64,000 nt of DNA from Williamsia deligens (GCF_024171765.1 NZ_JAMTCI010000003.1:186001-250000), one strand, 5' to 3'. Shown: positions 36,753 through 48,751, counted from the first letter of the stretch. Numbers and translations: made by a program. Notes: generated from the sequence alone by a model not told the origin.

Positions 36753-39700
36753 GTGCCGGGTCAGTTCGTTCATCTGCACAACCACACCGAGTACTCCATG
36801 CTCGACGGTGCGGCCAAGGTGGCGCCGCTGTTCGCCGAGGCGAAACGGTTGGGGATGACCGCGATCGGCATGACCGACCACGGGAACATGTTCGGCGCCA
36901 GCGAGTTCTACACCGTCGCCAAGAAGCACGACATCACCCCGATCATCGGCATCGAGGCCTACATCGCGCCGGCCTCCCGGTTCGACACCAAGCGCGTCCT
37001 CTGGGGTGACCGCGACCAGAAGTCCGACGACGTCTCGGGCTCGGGTGCCTACACCCACATGACCATGGTCGCCGAGAACGCGACCGGTCTGCGCAACCTG
37101 TTCAAGCTCTCCTCGCTGGCGTCGATCGAGGGGCAGCTCGGCAAGTGGTCGCGCATGGACGCCGACATCATCGCCGAGCACGCGTCCGGGATCATCGCCA
37201 CCACCGGGTGCCCGTCGGGCGAGGTGCAGACCCGCCTGCGGCTCGGGCACGAGCGGGAGGCGCTCGAGGCCGCGGCGAAGTGGCAGGACATCTTCGGCAA
37301 GGAGAACTTCTACCTCGAGCTGATGGAACACGGGCTCGAGATCGAGCGCCGCGTCCGCGACGGACTGCTGGAGATCGGTCGCAAGCTCGGCATCAAGCCC
37401 ATCGTCACCAACGACTGCCACTACGTGCACAAGACCGACTCCGTCACCCACGAGGCGCTGCTGTGCATCCAGACGGGCAAGACGCTGTCGGACCCGACGC
37501 GCTTCAAGTTCGACGGTGACGGCTACTACCTGAAGTCCGCCGACGAGATGCGGGCCCTCTGGGACGACGTCGTGCCCGGTGCCTGTGACACGACAGTCGA
37601 GATCGGCGAGCGCATCGGCGACTACTCCGAGGTGTTCACCCACCGCGACCGCATGCCGGTGTTCCCGGTGCCGGAGGGCCAGACGCAGGACAGCCACCTG
37701 CGCCAGGAGGTCGCGGCGGGCCTGAAGCGGCGCTTCCCGGACGGCCCCGTGCCAGAGAACTACCTCTCCCGTGCGGAGTACGAGCTCGACGTCATCATCC
37801 AGATGGGGTTCCCGGCCTACTTCCTCGTCGTCGGTGATCTGATCCGGCACGCCCAGGAGGTCGGCATCCGTGTCGGCCCGGGACGAGGATCGGCCGCCGG
37901 GTCACTCGTCGCATACGCGCTGGGCATCACCAACATCGACCCCATCCCGTACGGGTTGCTGTTCGAGCGGTTCCTCAACCCCGAGCGCGTGTCCATGCCC
38001 GACATCGACATCGACTTCGACGACCGTCGCCGCGGCGACATGGTCCGCTACGCCACCGAGCGGTGGGGCAGCGACAAGGTCGCCCAGGTCATCACCTTCG
38101 GCACCATCAAGACGAAGGCGGCCATCAAGGACTCCGCCCGCGTCCAGTTCGGGCAGCCCGGCTTCTCCATCGCCGACCGCATCACCAAGGCCCTGCCGCC
38201 GCCCATCATGGCCAAGGACATCTCGGTCAAGGGCATCACCGACCCCGACCACGAGCGGTACGGCGAGGCGTCGGAGGTGCGCGGTCTCATCGAGACCGAC
38301 CCCGAGGTCAAGAAGATCTACGAGACCGCCCTGGGACTCGAGGGTCTGATCCGCAACGCGGGCGTCCACGCCTGTGCGGTCATCATGTCGTCGGAGCCGC
38401 TCACCGACGCCATCCCCGTGTGGAAGCGCGCACAGGACGGCGCGATCATCACCGGCTGGGACTACCCGTCGTGTGAGGCCATCGGCCTGCTGAAGATGGA
38501 CTTCCTCGGGCTGCGGAACCTCACCGTCATCGGCGACGCGATCGAGAACATCAAGATCAACCGCGGCATCGACTTCGACATGGACGCCGCACCCCTCGAC
38601 GACCCTGCGACCTACGAGCTCCTCGCGCGCGGCGACACGCTCGGTGTGTTCCAGCTCGACGGCGGCGCCATGCGCGAACTGCTCAAGCGCATGCAGCCCA
38701 CCGGTTTCGAGGACATCGTCGCGGTCCTCGCGCTGTACCGCCCGGGCCCGATGGGCATGAACGCCCACAACGACTACGCCGACCGCAAGAACGGTCGTCA
38801 GCAGGTCACGCCGATCCACCCCGAGCTCGCCGAACCCCTGAAGGAGATCCTGGGCGACACCTACGGCCTGATCGTCTACCAGGAGCAGATCATGCAGATC
38901 GCGCAGAAGGTGGCGGGGTACTCGCTCGGTCGAGCCGACATCCTGCGCCGCGCGATGGGCAAGAAGAAGGCCGAGGTCCTCGCGGCCGAGTTCGAGGGCT
39001 TCGAGGCCGGCATGAAGGCCAACGGGTTCTCGGCCCCGGCCATCAAGGCGTTGTGGGACACGATCCTCCCGTTCGCCGGATACGCGTTCAACAAGTCCCA
39101 CGCCGCCGGCTACGGCCTGGTGTCGTTCTGGACCGCCTACCTCAAGGCCAACTACCCGGCCGAGTACATGGCGGGACTGCTGACGTCCGTCGGCGACGAC
39201 AAGGACAAGGCGGCGATCTACCTCGCCGACTGTCGCAAGCTCGGGATCACGGTGCTCCCACCGGATGTCAACGAGTCGCAGCGCAACTTCGCCGCGGTCG
39301 GCCACGACATCCGCTTCGGGTTGGCCGCGGTGCGCAACGTCGGCACCAACGTGGTCTCCGCGGTCCTGCGCGCCCGCGAGGAGCGCGGCAAGTTCACCAG
39401 CTTCTCCGACTACCTCGGCAAGATCGAGGTCGTCGCCTGCAGCAAGAAGGTGACGGAGTCGCTGATCAAGGCCGGTGCCTTCGACTCCCTGGGTCATCCG
39501 CGCAAGGGTCTGTTCCTCATCCACTCCGACGCCGTCGACGCGGTGCTCGGCACCAAGAAGGCCGAGGCCGTCGGCCAGTTCGACCTCTTCGGCGACGCCG
39601 GTGGCGAGGACGTCGTCGACGACGTGTTCGCGGTGCCCGTCCCCGACGAGGAGTGGGACACCAAGCACAAGCTCGCACTCGAACGGGAGATGTTGGGGCT

Positions 39701-40292
39701 CTACGTGTCCGGGCATCCACTCGGTGGGATCGAGCACATCATCTCGGCCCAGACGGACACGTCGATCACCAGCCTGCTGGAGGGCAATGTCCCCGACGGT
39801 GCGCAGATCGTCATCGGCGGCATCATCTCCGCGGTCACCCGCCGGGTGAACAAGAAGGGCGAGCCGTACGCGGTGGTCACCCTCGAGGACATGGTCGGTG
39901 GCGTGGAGGTCTACTTCTTCCCGCGGGCGTTCCAGGCCTACGGCATGGACATCACCCCGGACGCTGTGGTGCTGATCAAGGCGCGCATCAACAAGCGCGA
40001 CGACTCGACGATGATCAGCGCCAACGATCTCGCCGTGCCCGACCTGTCCCACGCCGGTGAGTCCCGTCCCGTGGCGGTCAGCCTGTCCACGCGGTTGTGC
40101 ACGCGGGATCGGGTCGGTGAGCTCAAGCGCGTCCTCGCGCGGCACCCGGGCACGTCCGATGTGCACGTGCGTCTGATCAGCGGTGACTCGGCGACGCTGC
40201 TCCGCCTCGACGACACGTTCCGCGTGACGCCGAGCTCGGCGTTGATGGGTGACCTGAAGGCGCTGCTCGGTCCGAGCTGCCTGGCCGGCTGA
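36753..40292 (+). CDS. dnaE1: DNA polymerase III alpha subunit DnaE1
   Basis: 1179 residues, replicative polymerase. The N-terminal PHP domain begins [17 protein letters not shown] and carries MTDHGNMFG, the metal-binding pattern linked to proofreading in mycobacterial DnaE1. The polymerase active site is [18 protein letters not shown] near residue 414, with [18 protein letters not shown] near 376. The helix-hairpin-helix and OB-fold region ([19 protein letters not shown]) follow near 1015. GTG at 36753 is chosen from GGGAGAGG eight bases upstream and the conserved [11 protein letters not shown] start. Length fits the family (~1180). Confidence 0.96.
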   Translation: MPGQFVHLHNHTEYSMLDGAAKVAPLFAEAKRLGMTAIGMTDHGNMFGASEFYTVAKKHDITPIIGIEAYIAPASRFDTKRVLWGDRDQKSDDVSGSGAYTHMTMVAENATGLRNLFKLSSLASIEGQLGKWSRMDADIIAEHASGIIATTGCPSGEVQTRLRLGHEREALEAAAKWQDIFGKENFYLELMEHGLEIERRVRDGLLEIGRKLGIKPIVTNDCHYVHKTDSVTHEALLCIQTGKTLSDPTRFKFDGDGYYLKSADEMRALWDDVVPGACDTTVEIGERIGDYSEVFTHRDRMPVFPVPEGQTQDSHLRQEVAAGLKRRFPDGPVPENYLSRAEYELDVIIQMGFPAYFLVVGDLIRHAQEVGIRVGPGRGSAAGSLVAYALGITNIDPIPYGLLFERFLNPERVSMPDIDIDFDDRRRGDMVRYATERWGSDKVAQVITFGTIKTKAAIKDSARVQFGQPGFSIADRITKALPPPIMAKDISVKGITDPDHERYGEASEVRGLIETDPEVKKIYETALGLEGLIRNAGVHACAVIMSSEPLTDAIPVWKRAQDGAIITGWDYPSCEAIGLLKMDFLGLRNLTVIGDAIENIKINRGIDFDMDAAPLDDPATYELLARGDTLGVFQLDGGAMRELLKRMQPTGFEDIVAVLALYRPGPMGMNAHNDYADRKNGRQQVTPIHPELAEPLKEILGDTYGLIVYQEQIMQIAQKVAGYSLGRADILRRAMGKKKAEVLAAEFEGFEAGMKANGFSAPAIKALWDTILPFAGYAFNKSHAAGYGLVSFWTAYLKANYPAEYMAGLLTSVGDDKDKAAIYLADCRKLGITVLPPDVNESQRNFAAVGHDIRFGLAAVRNVGTNVVSAVLRAREERGKFTSFSDYLGKIEVVACSKKVTESLIKAGAFDSLGHPRKGLFLIHSDAVDAVLGTKKAEAVGQFDLFGDAGGEDVVDDVFAVPVPDEEWDTKHKLALEREMLGLYVSGHPLGGIEHIISAQTDTSITSLLEGNVPDGAQIVIGGIISAVTRRVNKKGEPYAVVTLEDMVGGVEVYFFPRAFQAYGMDITPDAVVLIKARINKRDDSTMISANDLAVPDLSHAGESRPVAVSLSTRLCTRDRVGELKRVLARHPGTSDVHVRLISGDSATLLRLDDTFRVTPSSALMGDLKALLGPSCLAG

Positions 40293-40297
40293 GCGGG

Positions 40298-40334
40298 ACC
40301 GCCGCCGGCGGTGTCCGGACGCCGTCGGGCGTCC
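40298..40334. terminator. tandem hairpins between convergent dnaE1 and a small gene
   Basis: ACCGCC-GCC-GGCGGT at 40298-40312 followed by GGACGCC-GTCG-GGCGTCC at 40317-40334, filling the 42-base gap between the two stops. Likely a bidirectional terminator. Confidence 0.6.
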
Positions 40335-40556
40335 TTACGTGCGCAGGTGTGCGGCGCGCAGGCCCCACCAGAGTGCGGTGGTGATCGCGGCGGCGGCGAG
40401 CACGGTGGTCTCGGCCGACTGCGTCGCAGCGGCGAGGACCAATGTGGCCAGCAGGCCGATCAGCAGGGCGTGCACCTTGTAGGCGGGCCAGGGGACACCG
40501 GCGACGTCGACCGACGGGACCTCGCGCACCCCGTGAACGGTGTCGACTGTCGTCAT
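40335..40556 (-). CDS. small two-helix membrane protein
   Basis: 73 residues. A soluble 25-residue N-terminus ends in WPAYKVHA, then two hydrophobic segments ([16 protein letters not shown] and [20 protein letters not shown]). ATG at 40556 has AGGAGAGG a few bases upstream, a strong ribosome site that supports a real gene despite the size. No family recognised. It is convergent with dnaE1 and divergent from the Ddn-type gene at 40721. Confidence 0.6.
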   Translation of the reverse strand: MTTVDTVHGVREVPSVDVAGVPWPAYKVHALLIGLLATLVLAAATQSAETTVLAAAAITTALWWGLRAAHLRT

Positions 40557-40660
40557 CGGCCTCTCCTGTCCTCGGTCCGTGCCACCATGGTGATGTCGCC
40601 TCGATGCCCGGCACGACGTGTGTTCGGGCCCTGACGACGCCAGTGTATGCCATCCCGTGT

Positions 40661-40687
40661 CGAGAAGTTCGGACGACCGAAATCTCG
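40661..40687. promoter_or_regulatory. imperfect inverted repeat before a Ddn-type gene
   Basis: CGAGA-N2-TTCGG, ACGA, CCGAA-N-TCTCG: a 10-pair interrupted palindrome centred near 40674, 34 bases before the start codon at 40721. It could be an operator or a 5'-leader hairpin in the divergent gap. Confidence 0.4.
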
Positions 40688-40720
40688 TGTCGCGGGGACC
40701 CGAGCAGGAGGAGACCGCAC

Positions 40721-41164
40721 ATGCCGTTGCAGGGTGAGTACGCGCCGAGTTCGAGCGACTGGGCACGCGAGCAGGCCGAGAAGATCGAGGCGTCCGGCGG
40801 GACCGAGGCCACCGAGATGAACGGGATGCCCGTCGTCCTGTTGACCACCGTCGGCAACAAGTCCGGGAAGCTGCGCAAGACACCGTTGATGCGCGTCGAG
40901 CACGACGGGAAGTACGCGGTGGTCGCCTCGCTGGGCGGCGCCCCCAAGCACCCCGTCTGGTACCACAACGTCGTCGCAAACCCGCACGTCGAACTGCGCG
41001 ACGGCGAGCAGGTGTTCGACATGACCGCGCGCGAGGTGTTCGGCGGCGAGAAGGCGGAGTGGTGGGAGCGTGCGGTGGCGGCCTACCCGCCCTACGACGA
41101 CTACCAGGCGAAGACCGACCGCGAGATCCCGGTGTTCGTGCTGGAGGCCACCCCGCAGGAGTGA
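40721..41164 (+). CDS. F420-dependent Ddn-family (deazaflavin) oxidoreductase
   Basis: 147 residues of the same PF04075 family as the gene at 29631 but a different subtype: [20 protein letters not shown] near residue 39, then [20 protein letters not shown] near 68 and [16 protein letters not shown] at the end. The conserved KSGxxRKTPLM and PxWYHN motifs form the F420 phosphate and deazaflavin site. ATG at 40721 has CAGGAGGAGA upstream. A family member also precedes ilvA in mycobacteria, as I recall, so the gene is ancestral to the locus. The physiological substrate is unknown. Confidence 0.87.
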   Translation: MPLQGEYAPSSSDWAREQAEKIEASGGTEATEMNGMPVVLLTTVGNKSGKLRKTPLMRVEHDGKYAVVASLGGAPKHPVWYHNVVANPHVELRDGEQVFDMTAREVFGGEKAEWWERAVAAYPPYDDYQAKTDREIPVFVLEATPQE

Positions 41165-41216
41165 ACGCCGTGCACGCGGGTTCGCCGCACCGTGGTGCCG
41201 GTGAGACGATGGGGCC

Positions 41217-42605
41217 GTGAGCACAGCAGCGCGCGCGGATGTCGGGTCGGTCGGTGACACCGGTCCGGACCCGATCCCGTCGGTTCCCCGGCTGACCGCC
41301 GACGACGTCCGTGCCGCCGCCGAGCGTGTCCGCGACGTCGCCGACCTGACGCCGCTGCAGCCCAGCGCACGACTCTCGCGGACCACCGGTGCGCAGGTCT
41401 ACCTCAAGCGTGAGGACCTGCAGCGGGTGCGGTCGTACAAGATCCGCGGTGCGTACAACACGATGGCGCAGCTGTCCGCGGACGAGTTGTCCGCGGGGGT
41501 CGTCGCCGCCAGCGCCGGCAACCATGCGCAGGGTGTCGCCTACGCCTGCCAGGCGATGGGTGTGCGGGGTCGGATCTATGTCCCGACGACCACGCCGAAA
41601 CAGAAGCGCGATCGCATCCTGTGGCACGGCGGTGACGCCGTCGAGTTGATCGCTGTCGGGGACACCTACGACGCGGCGGCCGCCGCGGCGCAGGCCGATG
41701 TGATGCGCACCGGGTCCACGTGGATCCACGCGTTCGACGACCCGCGCACCGCCGCCGGGCAGGGGACGATCGCGGCCGAGATCGTCGAGCAGCTCGGTGC
41801 CGTCCCCGACGTCGTCGTCATCCCCGTGGGCGGCGGCGGATGCCTGTCCGGGATGGTGACCTTCCTGCGGGACGCGAACCCCGACGTGATCGTCGTCGGC
41901 GTGGAACCGGCCGGGGCGCCGTCGTTGTCGGCCGCGGTGATCGAGGGCGGACCCGTGACCCTCGCCGACATCGACCCGTTCGTCGACGGCGCCGCGGTCA
42001 AGCGGGTCGGCGAACTCGTCCTCGAAGTCATGGCGCCGCTGGATCCCGCGATCGCCGCGCATCCGGAGCTGTCCTCGTCGGCGACGGTCGACTCCGCGGA
42101 CCGGGTCCTGTCGCGGGGGTCGACGCACATCGTCCACGTCGACGAGGGTGCGCTCTGTTCGACGATGCTCGAGCTGTACCAGGACGACGGGATCATCGCC
42201 GAGCCCGCCGGGGCCCTCGCCGTCGCCGCCCTCGAACTGCTACCGCTACACCCGGATTCGACGGTCGTGTCGCTGCTGTCGGGCGGCAACAACGACGTGT
42301 CCCGGTACGGCGAGATCATCGAGCGATCGCTGGTGCACCGGGGGCTCAAGCACTACTTCCTCGTCGACTTCCCGCAGGAGCCCGGCGCGCTGCGCGGCTT
42401 CCTCGACCGGGTCCTCGGTCCCGAGGACGACGTCACGCTGTTCGAGTACGTCAAGCGCAACAACCGCGAGACGGGCGCCGCGCTGGTCGGCATCGAACTC
42501 GGGAGGGCCGACGGCCTGCCGTCGCTGCTCGAGCGCATGGAGGCCTCGAACCTGGGGACCGAACAGCTACGCCCGGACTCGCCGGCGTACCGCTACCTCA
42601 CCTGA
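41217..42605 (+). CDS. ilvA: threonine ammonia-lyase (threonine dehydratase)
   Basis: 462 residues. PLP-fold type II enzyme converting threonine to 2-oxobutanoate, the first step to isoleucine. The PLP lysine is in RSYKIRGAYN near residue 78, SAGNHAQGVA is near 99 and the glycine-rich phosphate loop GGGGCLSGM is near 203. A C-terminal ACT-like domain (KHYFLVDFPQEPGALRGFLD, near 378) binds regulatory isoleucine or valine. GTG at 41217 follows GACGAT after six bases, so it may be leaderless. The 3' end runs into an inverted repeat array. Confidence 0.93.
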   Translation: MSTAARADVGSVGDTGPDPIPSVPRLTADDVRAAAERVRDVADLTPLQPSARLSRTTGAQVYLKREDLQRVRSYKIRGAYNTMAQLSADELSAGVVAASAGNHAQGVAYACQAMGVRGRIYVPTTTPKQKRDRILWHGGDAVELIAVGDTYDAAAAAAQADVMRTGSTWIHAFDDPRTAAGQGTIAAEIVEQLGAVPDVVVIPVGGGGCLSGMVTFLRDANPDVIVVGVEPAGAPSLSAAVIEGGPVTLADIDPFVDGAAVKRVGELVLEVMAPLDPAIAAHPELSSSATVDSADRVLSRGSTHIVHVDEGALCSTMLELYQDDGIIAEPAGALAVAALELLPLHPDSTVVSLLSGGNNDVSRYGEIIERSLVHRGLKHYFLVDFPQEPGALRGFLDRVLGPEDDVTLFEYVKRNNRETGAALVGIELGRADGLPSLLERMEASNLGTEQLRPDSPAYRYLT

Positions 42606-42634
42606 TCCGGTACCTCATCTGATCCGGGCGGCAC

Positions 42635-42856
42635 CCTCGACGGGCAGACCCGTCGACTGGGCGGTTGTGGACGTCGACCGGGCGTTTACAAACGTCGACT
42701 GGGCGGTTGCAGACGGGCAGCTCGATGCGACGCCCACTCGACGTCTCTACCCGCCCACTCGACGTCTCTACCCGCCCACTCGACGTCTCTACCCGCCCAC
42801 TCGACGCCTGTATCCGCCCACTCGACGTCTCTACCCGCCCACTCGACGGGTGCAGG
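42635..42856. repeat. inverted array of 21-bp repeats at a convergent junction (site A)
   Basis: Three forward units of 21 bp start at 42651, 42672 and 42693, each beginning CGTCGAC(T/C)GGGCG. After a 17-base centre, five full reverse-oriented units start at 42731, 42752, 42773, 42794 and 42815, each beginning CGCCCACTCGACG, with a partial sixth at 42836. Reverse-complemented, the second set matches the first family, so the two arms can pair in several registers. It fills the 276-base gap between convergent ilvA and the LLM gene. No gene is likely within it. A related array lies at 53772-53978. Confidence 0.85.
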
Positions 42857-42881
42857 AAGACCGGTTGTGGACCGTGGCGGA

Positions 42882-43895
42882 TCAGGCGTGGGCGGGAGCG
42901 AGGATGTCCGCGACGATGCGGTGCGACTCCAGGCGGGCGTCGAAGTCGGCGAGCATCGAACTCACCATGATCTCGTTCGCGCCGGTCGAGTCGATGAGCG
43001 AGCGCAGCTCGGCGGCGACGCGGTCGCGGCCCCCGACGATCCAGGCCGACGCGGAGTCACCGATGGTCGCCTCCTGCCGGGCCGTGAGGGGTTCGGCGAG
43101 CGCCTGCGCGACGGTCGGGTAGCGGCCCGGCCGTCCGCCCTCGCGCAGGCGGGCCATGGCCAGCCGATGCGGTGCGGCCTGCTCGCGAGCGGTGGCGTCG
43201 TCGCCGGCGGCGACGACGGTCACGGTGACCATGGCGTAGGGCTCGTCGAGCACGCCGGGCCGGAACGAGTCGCGATAGACGGCCAGCGCGTCGTAGGTTG
43301 CCGCCGGTGCGAAGTGGCGCGCGAAGGCGAACGGCAGACCGAGCAACCCGGCGACCTGGGCGCTGTAGGTCGACGACCCCAGCATCCACATCTGCAGCTC
43401 GGCGCCCTCGCCGGGGACGGCGGTGATCGCGGAGTAGGGGTGCTCGGGCGGGAACTGCCCGGACAGGAACGCGCGGAGCTGCGCCAGTTCCTGCGGGAAG
43501 TCGTCGGCCGAGAGTGCGGCCGCGGCGCGTCGCAGGGCGTGCGCGGTGACCTGGTCGGTGCCGGGGGCACGCCCGATCCCCAGGTCGATGCGGTCGGGGA
43601 AGAGCGCGTCCAGGGTGCCGAACTGCTCGGCGACCACGAGCGGTGCGTGGTTGGGCAGCATGACGCCACCCGATCCGACCCGGATGGTCGACGTGGCGCG
43701 GGCGACCTGCCCGATCATCACCGCGGGGCTCGAGCTGGCGATGCCCGGCATGTTGTGGTGCTCGGCCAGCCAGAACCGCCGGTAGCCCATCTCCTCGACG
43801 GCGACGGCCAGGGCGATGGACTGGTTCAGGGCCTGCGAGACGGTGGACCCGTCGACGACGGGGGCGAGATCGAGAACGGAGAACGACACACTCAT
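42882..43895 (-). CDS. LLM-class flavin-dependent oxidoreductase (luciferase-like)
   Basis: 337 residues. The bacterial-luciferase fold is indicated by [21 protein letters not shown] near residue 37, [42 protein letters not shown] spanning about 70-110, and a C-terminal [16 protein letters not shown]. It resembles the small FMN-utilising, MsnO8-like subgroup, so FMN rather than F420 is more probable. The substrate is unknown. ATG at 43895 starts the conserved [19 protein letters not shown] lies 13 bases upstream. It lies 38 bases downstream of treZ on the same strand, possibly co-transcribed. Confidence 0.85.
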   Translation of the reverse strand: MSVSFSVLDLAPVVDGSTVSQALNQSIALAVAVEEMGYRRFWLAEHHNMPGIASSSPAVMIGQVARATSTIRVGSGGVMLPNHAPLVVAEQFGTLDALFPDRIDLGIGRAPGTDQVTAHALRRAAAALSADDFPQELAQLRAFLSGQFPPEHPYSAITAVPGEGAELQMWMLGSSTYSAQVAGLLGLPFAFARHFAPAATYDALAVYRDSFRPGVLDEPYAMVTVTVVAAGDDATAREQAAPHRLAMARLREGGRPGRYPTVAQALAEPLTARQEATIGDSASAWIVGGRDRVAAELRSLIDSTGANEIMVSSMLADFDARLESHRIVADILAPAHA

Positions 43896-43933
43896 ACCGG
43901 AGTCAACACCTCCACTTGTGTGGCTATTTCCCA

Positions 43934-45673
43934 TCACGGGAGAAGGCGGCGCCCGACGACGACGTTGTGTCCGGGCGACGAGATGCCGTCGGCCGATGTC
44001 TCCACCGGCTCCCAGGCGAGCAGGGGTTCGATCGCGATGGGGACCGATGTCGTCCGGTCGCCGAGGATGCAGATGGTGCTCACCGCACCGCGGTGCAGGG
44101 CGAACCACCCACGGTCGACGTCGTAGGACGCCGAGACCGACTCCCATCGGTCGTCGGTGAGGTCGGGCACGCTGCGGCGCAGGCTGATCAGTGCCCGGTA
44201 GAAGTCGAGGAGCCGTGCGTGTGCGGGCTCCGTCGGTTCCGTCCAGTCCAGCTTCGACCGCCGGAACGTCTCGGGGTCCTGCGGATCGGGGATCTCCGCG
44301 GCGTCCCACCCGTGGTCGGCGAACTCGGCCTTGCGTCCCTCGGCGGTGGCCTTGCCGAGGTCGGGTTCGGGGTGCGACGTGAAGAACTGGAACGGGGTCG
44401 ACGCGCCCCACTCCTCGCCCATGAACAGCATCGGGGTGTATGCCGAGGTGAGCACCAGCGCCGCCTTGATCGCCAACTGTCCGTGGTCGAGGTACGCCGA
44501 CGGTCGATCGCCGATCGCCCGGTTGCCGATCTGGTCGTGGTCGCAGGTGTAGACGACCATCTGCGACGGCGACACCGTGCGCGGGTCGATGGGCCGGCCG
44601 TGGCGGCGTCGCCGGAACGAGGAGTAGGTCATCGCGTGGAAGAACCCGCGGGTGAGCGCGGTGGCGAGGCAGTCCAGGCTGCCGAAATCGGCGTAGTAGC
44701 CCTGACGTTCACCCGAGACGGTCGTGTGGATGGCGTGATGGACGTCGTCGTCCCATTGCGCCGCGAGCCCGTAGCCGCCGTCGCCGCGACCGGTCACCAG
44801 ACGCGGGTCGTTGAGGTCGCTCTCGGCGATGAGTGACAGTGGTCGCCCGACCGAGGTGGCCAGCGCGTCGGTCGCGACGGCCAGTTCCTCGAGCACATGG
44901 ACGGCGGTGTGGTCGACGAGTGCGTGGACGGCGTCGAGGCGGAGGCCGTCGACGTGGAAGTCGCGCATCCACCGCAGCGCGTTGTCGATGATGTGGGCGC
45001 GGACCGCGTCGGAGTCGGCCTGGTCGAGGTTGAGTGACTGGCCCCAGGTGTTGGCCCCGTCGGTGAGGTACGGGCCGAACCGGGGGAGGTAGTTGCCCGA
45101 CGGTCCGAGGTGGTTGTAGACGACGTCGAGGATGACGCCGATCCCCGCGGCGTGGGCCGCGTCGACGAGGCGACGGAAACCCTCGGGACCGCCATAGGGA
45201 TCGTGCACGGCGTACCAGGCGACCCCGTCGTATCCCCAGTTGAGGGTGCCGTTGAAGCCGTTGATCGGCATGACCTCGATGAACTCCACACCGAGGTCGG
45301 CCAGATGTCCCAGTCGGTCCGCGGCCGCGTCGAAAGTGCCCTGCGGGGTGAAGGTCCCGATGTGCAGCTCGTAGATGACCGCGCCACCGACATGGCGCCC
45401 CGACCATGCCTGGTCGGTCCACGCGAACGCGGACGGGTCGTCGAGGGCGCCGGGTGCGTGGACGCCCTCGGGCAGACGGGGGACCCGCGGGTCGGGCAGG
45501 ACCTGGTCGGAGTCGCCGTCGACGACGTAGCCGTACCGTCCGGTCTCGCCGTCGATGTCGGCGACGGCGCTCCACCACTGACCGTCGCGACTCATCGGGG
45601 TCACCGAACCGTCGTGCCAGAGGCCGACGGTCTGCGCCGAGGGTGCCCACACCGAGAACGTCTGCTGCGCCAC
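43934..45673 (-). CDS. treZ: malto-oligosyltrehalose trehalohydrolase TreZ
   Basis: 579 residues, GH13. It releases trehalose from maltooligosyl-trehalose made by TreY. An N-terminal E-set domain (residues ~1-90) precedes the barrel. Catalytic regions are [14 protein letters not shown] near 250 (nucleophile Asp), [12 protein letters not shown] near 282 (acid/base Glu) and [11 protein letters not shown] near 375. GTG at 45673 is preceded by TAGGCT with six bases between, a leaderless promoter of its own. In mycobacteria treX, treY and treZ adjoin; here a ~9.7-kb polyol locus separates treZ from treY. Confidence 0.93.
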   Translation of the reverse strand: MAQQTFSVWAPSAQTVGLWHDGSVTPMSRDGQWWSAVADIDGETGRYGYVVDGDSDQVLPDPRVPRLPEGVHAPGALDDPSAFAWTDQAWSGRHVGGAVIYELHIGTFTPQGTFDAAADRLGHLADLGVEFIEVMPINGFNGTLNWGYDGVAWYAVHDPYGGPEGFRRLVDAAHAAGIGVILDVVYNHLGPSGNYLPRFGPYLTDGANTWGQSLNLDQADSDAVRAHIIDNALRWMRDFHVDGLRLDAVHALVDHTAVHVLEELAVATDALATSVGRPLSLIAESDLNDPRLVTGRGDGGYGLAAQWDDDVHHAIHTTVSGERQGYYADFGSLDCLATALTRGFFHAMTYSSFRRRRHGRPIDPRTVSPSQMVVYTCDHDQIGNRAIGDRPSAYLDHGQLAIKAALVLTSAYTPMLFMGEEWGASTPFQFFTSHPEPDLGKATAEGRKAEFADHGWDAAEIPDPQDPETFRRSKLDWTEPTEPAHARLLDFYRALISLRRSVPDLTDDRWESVSASYDVDRGWFALHRGAVSTICILGDRTTSVPIAIEPLLAWEPVETSADGISSPGHNVVVGRRLLP

Positions 45674-45679
45674 GGGGTC

Positions 45680-45685
45680 AGCCTA
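45680..45685 (-). promoter_or_regulatory. -10 of a leaderless treZ transcript
   Basis: TAGGCT on the minus strand, six bases before the treZ GTG, the same layout as dinB. Confidence 0.55.
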
Positions 45686-45750
45686 CGGACCGCTGGAAAC
45701 CCCCGCGCGGCGGCGATGCGCACGCCGCACGGGGGTGGTCGGGGGAGCCG

Positions 45751-46863
<1,113 letters not shown>

Positions 46864-46916
46864 GGGGTTCTCCTTGTGCGAGAGACGGTCTGAACGGATG
46901 AGGGGTGGTCAGGCGG

Positions 46917-47795
46917 TCACTTGATCGCCCCGAAGGACAGGCCGCGGACCAGCTTGTTCTGCGCGATCCAGCCGCAGATGACGACCGGCAGCGCGGCCAG
47001 GACCGACGCGGCCGAGAGCTGCGCCCAGAAGAGCCCCTGCCCGGACATGAAGCCGGTGAGGAAGACCGGCATGGTCTGCGCGTTGACCGCGGTCATGTTC
47101 ACGGCGAAGAAGAACTCGTTCCACGAGAAGATGACGCAGATCAGGGCGGTGGCGGCGATGCCGGGCGAGATGAGCGGCAGGATGACCTCACGCACCGACG
47201 TCCACAGGCTCGCGCCGTCGATGCTGGCCGCCTCCAACAGTTCTCCCGGCACCTCCAGGAAGAACGACCGCATCATCCACACCGCGATCGGCAGGTTCAT
47301 CGCCGTGTAGAGGACGACCAGCGTCCACACGTTGTCGAGCATGCCGATCTTCCCGACGATCACGTACAGCGGGATGATCGCGGCGACGATCGGCAGCATC
47401 TTCGTGCTGAGGAAGAAGAACAGCGCGTCGGAGGTCTTGCGGACCGGTCGCAGTGACAGCGCGAACGCCGCCGGCACGCCGAGCAGCAGCACCAGGATCG
47501 TCGACGCGACCGTGGCGAACACCGAGTTCAGCAGGGGCGTCCCGATCCCCGCGTCGAACACGTTGCGGAACTGCTCGAGCGTCGGGGAGAAGAAGAACGT
47601 GGGGGGGTTGGTGTTGGCGTCGCTCTCCTTCTTGAACGCCGTCAACACCATCCAGAGCACGGGGAAGAAGAACCCGATGGCCAGGATCCACGTGACGGCG
47701 GTGAGCAGGCCCGCCTGCGGGCGCCGCTTGCGACGGACCGTCGGGGTGGGCGTGGTGTCGGTCGTGACGGGGCGGGCGGGGGTCGCGGTGGCCAT
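46917..47795 (-). CDS. ABC polyol/sugar permease, MalG/SmoG type
   Basis: 292 residues with six membrane helices. The cytoplasmic EAA loop is EAASIDGASLWTSVREVILP then LISPGIAAT, near residue 190. It pairs with the MalF-type permease encoded directly before it; its ATG at 47795 overlaps that gene's stop as ATGA. A Thr/Pro/Arg-rich cytoplasmic N-terminus of about 30 residues precedes the first helix. Likely substrate is a hexitol or pentitol, judged from the dehydrogenase and kinase genes nearby. Confidence 0.9.
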   Translation of the reverse strand: MATATPARPVTTDTTPTPTVRRKRRPQAGLLTAVTWILAIGFFFPVLWMVLTAFKKESDANTNPPTFFFSPTLEQFRNVFDAGIGTPLLNSVFATVASTILVLLLGVPAAFALSLRPVRKTSDALFFFLSTKMLPIVAAIIPLYVIVGKIGMLDNVWTLVVLYTAMNLPIAVWMMRSFFLEVPGELLEAASIDGASLWTSVREVILPLISPGIAATALICVIFSWNEFFFAVNMTAVNAQTMPVFLTGFMSGQGLFWAQLSAASVLAALPVVICGWIAQNKLVRGLSFGAIK

Positions 47796-48748
47796 CAGAC
47801 CGCCTCCTGGGTTCCGCTGAAGGACTTGAAGATGAGCCGCAGGGCCAGGGTCGCGACGACCATGGTCCCGACGACGGTGACGACGCCCATGGCCGCGGCC
47901 TGACCGATGTCGAAGCCGAGGAACGCGCGCTGGTAGATGTAGAACGGCAGGTTGGAGCTCGCGACACCCGGTCCGCCCGAGGTCATCATGTAGACGGCGT
48001 CGAAGGTGTTGACGAGGTAGATCGCACCGAGGACGGTGCCGAGTTCGATGAACCGACGCAGGTGGGGGAGTGTCAGCTCCCGGAACAGGCGAAAGCTGGT
48101 GGCGCCGTCGACCTTCGCGGCCTCGGAGATGTCCTTGGGCATCGACTGCAGGCCGGCGAGGATCAGCAGCATCATGAACGGCGTCCACTGCCAGACGAGT
48201 TCCCCCATCACGCTCGCGAGGGGGTACTCGCTGAGCCAGTCGGTCTCGACGCCGAACGGGCTCAGCGCGTAGTTGAGGAGACCGCTGGTGGGGGAGAGCA
48301 GGCTCGTCTTGAACAGCAGAGCCGACGCGACCGGGGTGACGAGGAACGGTGTGATCAACAGGGTGCGGACGATGCTGCGGCCGATGAACTTCCGGTCGAG
48401 CAGCAACGCGAAGATCAGACCGAACACGACCGAGATGATCACGGTGCCCACGATGAGCAGCACCGTGTTGAGCGTGACGGTCCAGAACTGCGTGTCCTTG
48501 AACACCTGCACGTAGTTGTCGAGCCAGGTGAACTCCCGGGAACCCGGGCGGACCAGGTTCCAGGACTGCGTCGAGTAGTAGAGCGTCACCACGAACGGGA
48601 TCTGGGTGACGACGACCATGAAGATCAGCGCCGGGAGCAGCGGACCCCGTCGGCGCCACCCCTCGGCGCGGCTGATGTGATCTCTACCGGAGGTCAGCGG
48701 CGCCGGTTCGCGCGGCGCCTGTGCCGGTTCGACGAGTGCGGTGGCCAC
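47795..48748 (-). CDS. ABC polyol/sugar permease, MalF/SmoF type
   Basis: 317 residues with six membrane helices. The EAA motif is EAAKVDGATSFRLFRELTLP near residue 210. It forms the channel with the MalG-type partner. GTG at 48748 has GGAGGGG six bases upstream. It begins 3 bases after the stop of the binding-protein gene, and its stop overlaps the next gene, so the operon order is regulator, binding protein, MalF, MalG, ATPase. Confidence 0.9.
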   Translation of the reverse strand: MATALVEPAQAPREPAPLTSGRDHISRAEGWRRRGPLLPALIFMVVVTQIPFVVTLYYSTQSWNLVRPGSREFTWLDNYVQVFKDTQFWTVTLNTVLLIVGTVIISVVFGLIFALLLDRKFIGRSIVRTLLITPFLVTPVASALLFKTSLLSPTSGLLNYALSPFGVETDWLSEYPLASVMGELVWQWTPFMMLLILAGLQSMPKDISEAAKVDGATSFRLFRELTLPHLRRFIELGTVLGAIYLVNTFDAVYMMTSGGPGVASSNLPFYIYQRAFLGFDIGQAAAMGVVTVVGTMVVATLALRLIFKSFSGTQEAV

Positions 48749-48751
48749 AGG

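Noticed and set aside
37902-40166. A 754-codon open frame antisense to dnaE1
   Set aside because: Same cause: GC-biased codon usage of dnaE1 suppresses stops on the other strand. No motif or ribosome site supports it.
42148-43122. An open frame encoding repeated RRLYPPT heptapeptides across the site A repeats
   Set aside because: The 21-bp period keeps one frame open by itself. The frame overlaps the end of ilvA and the LLM gene in the wrong phase, and no start signal is present.
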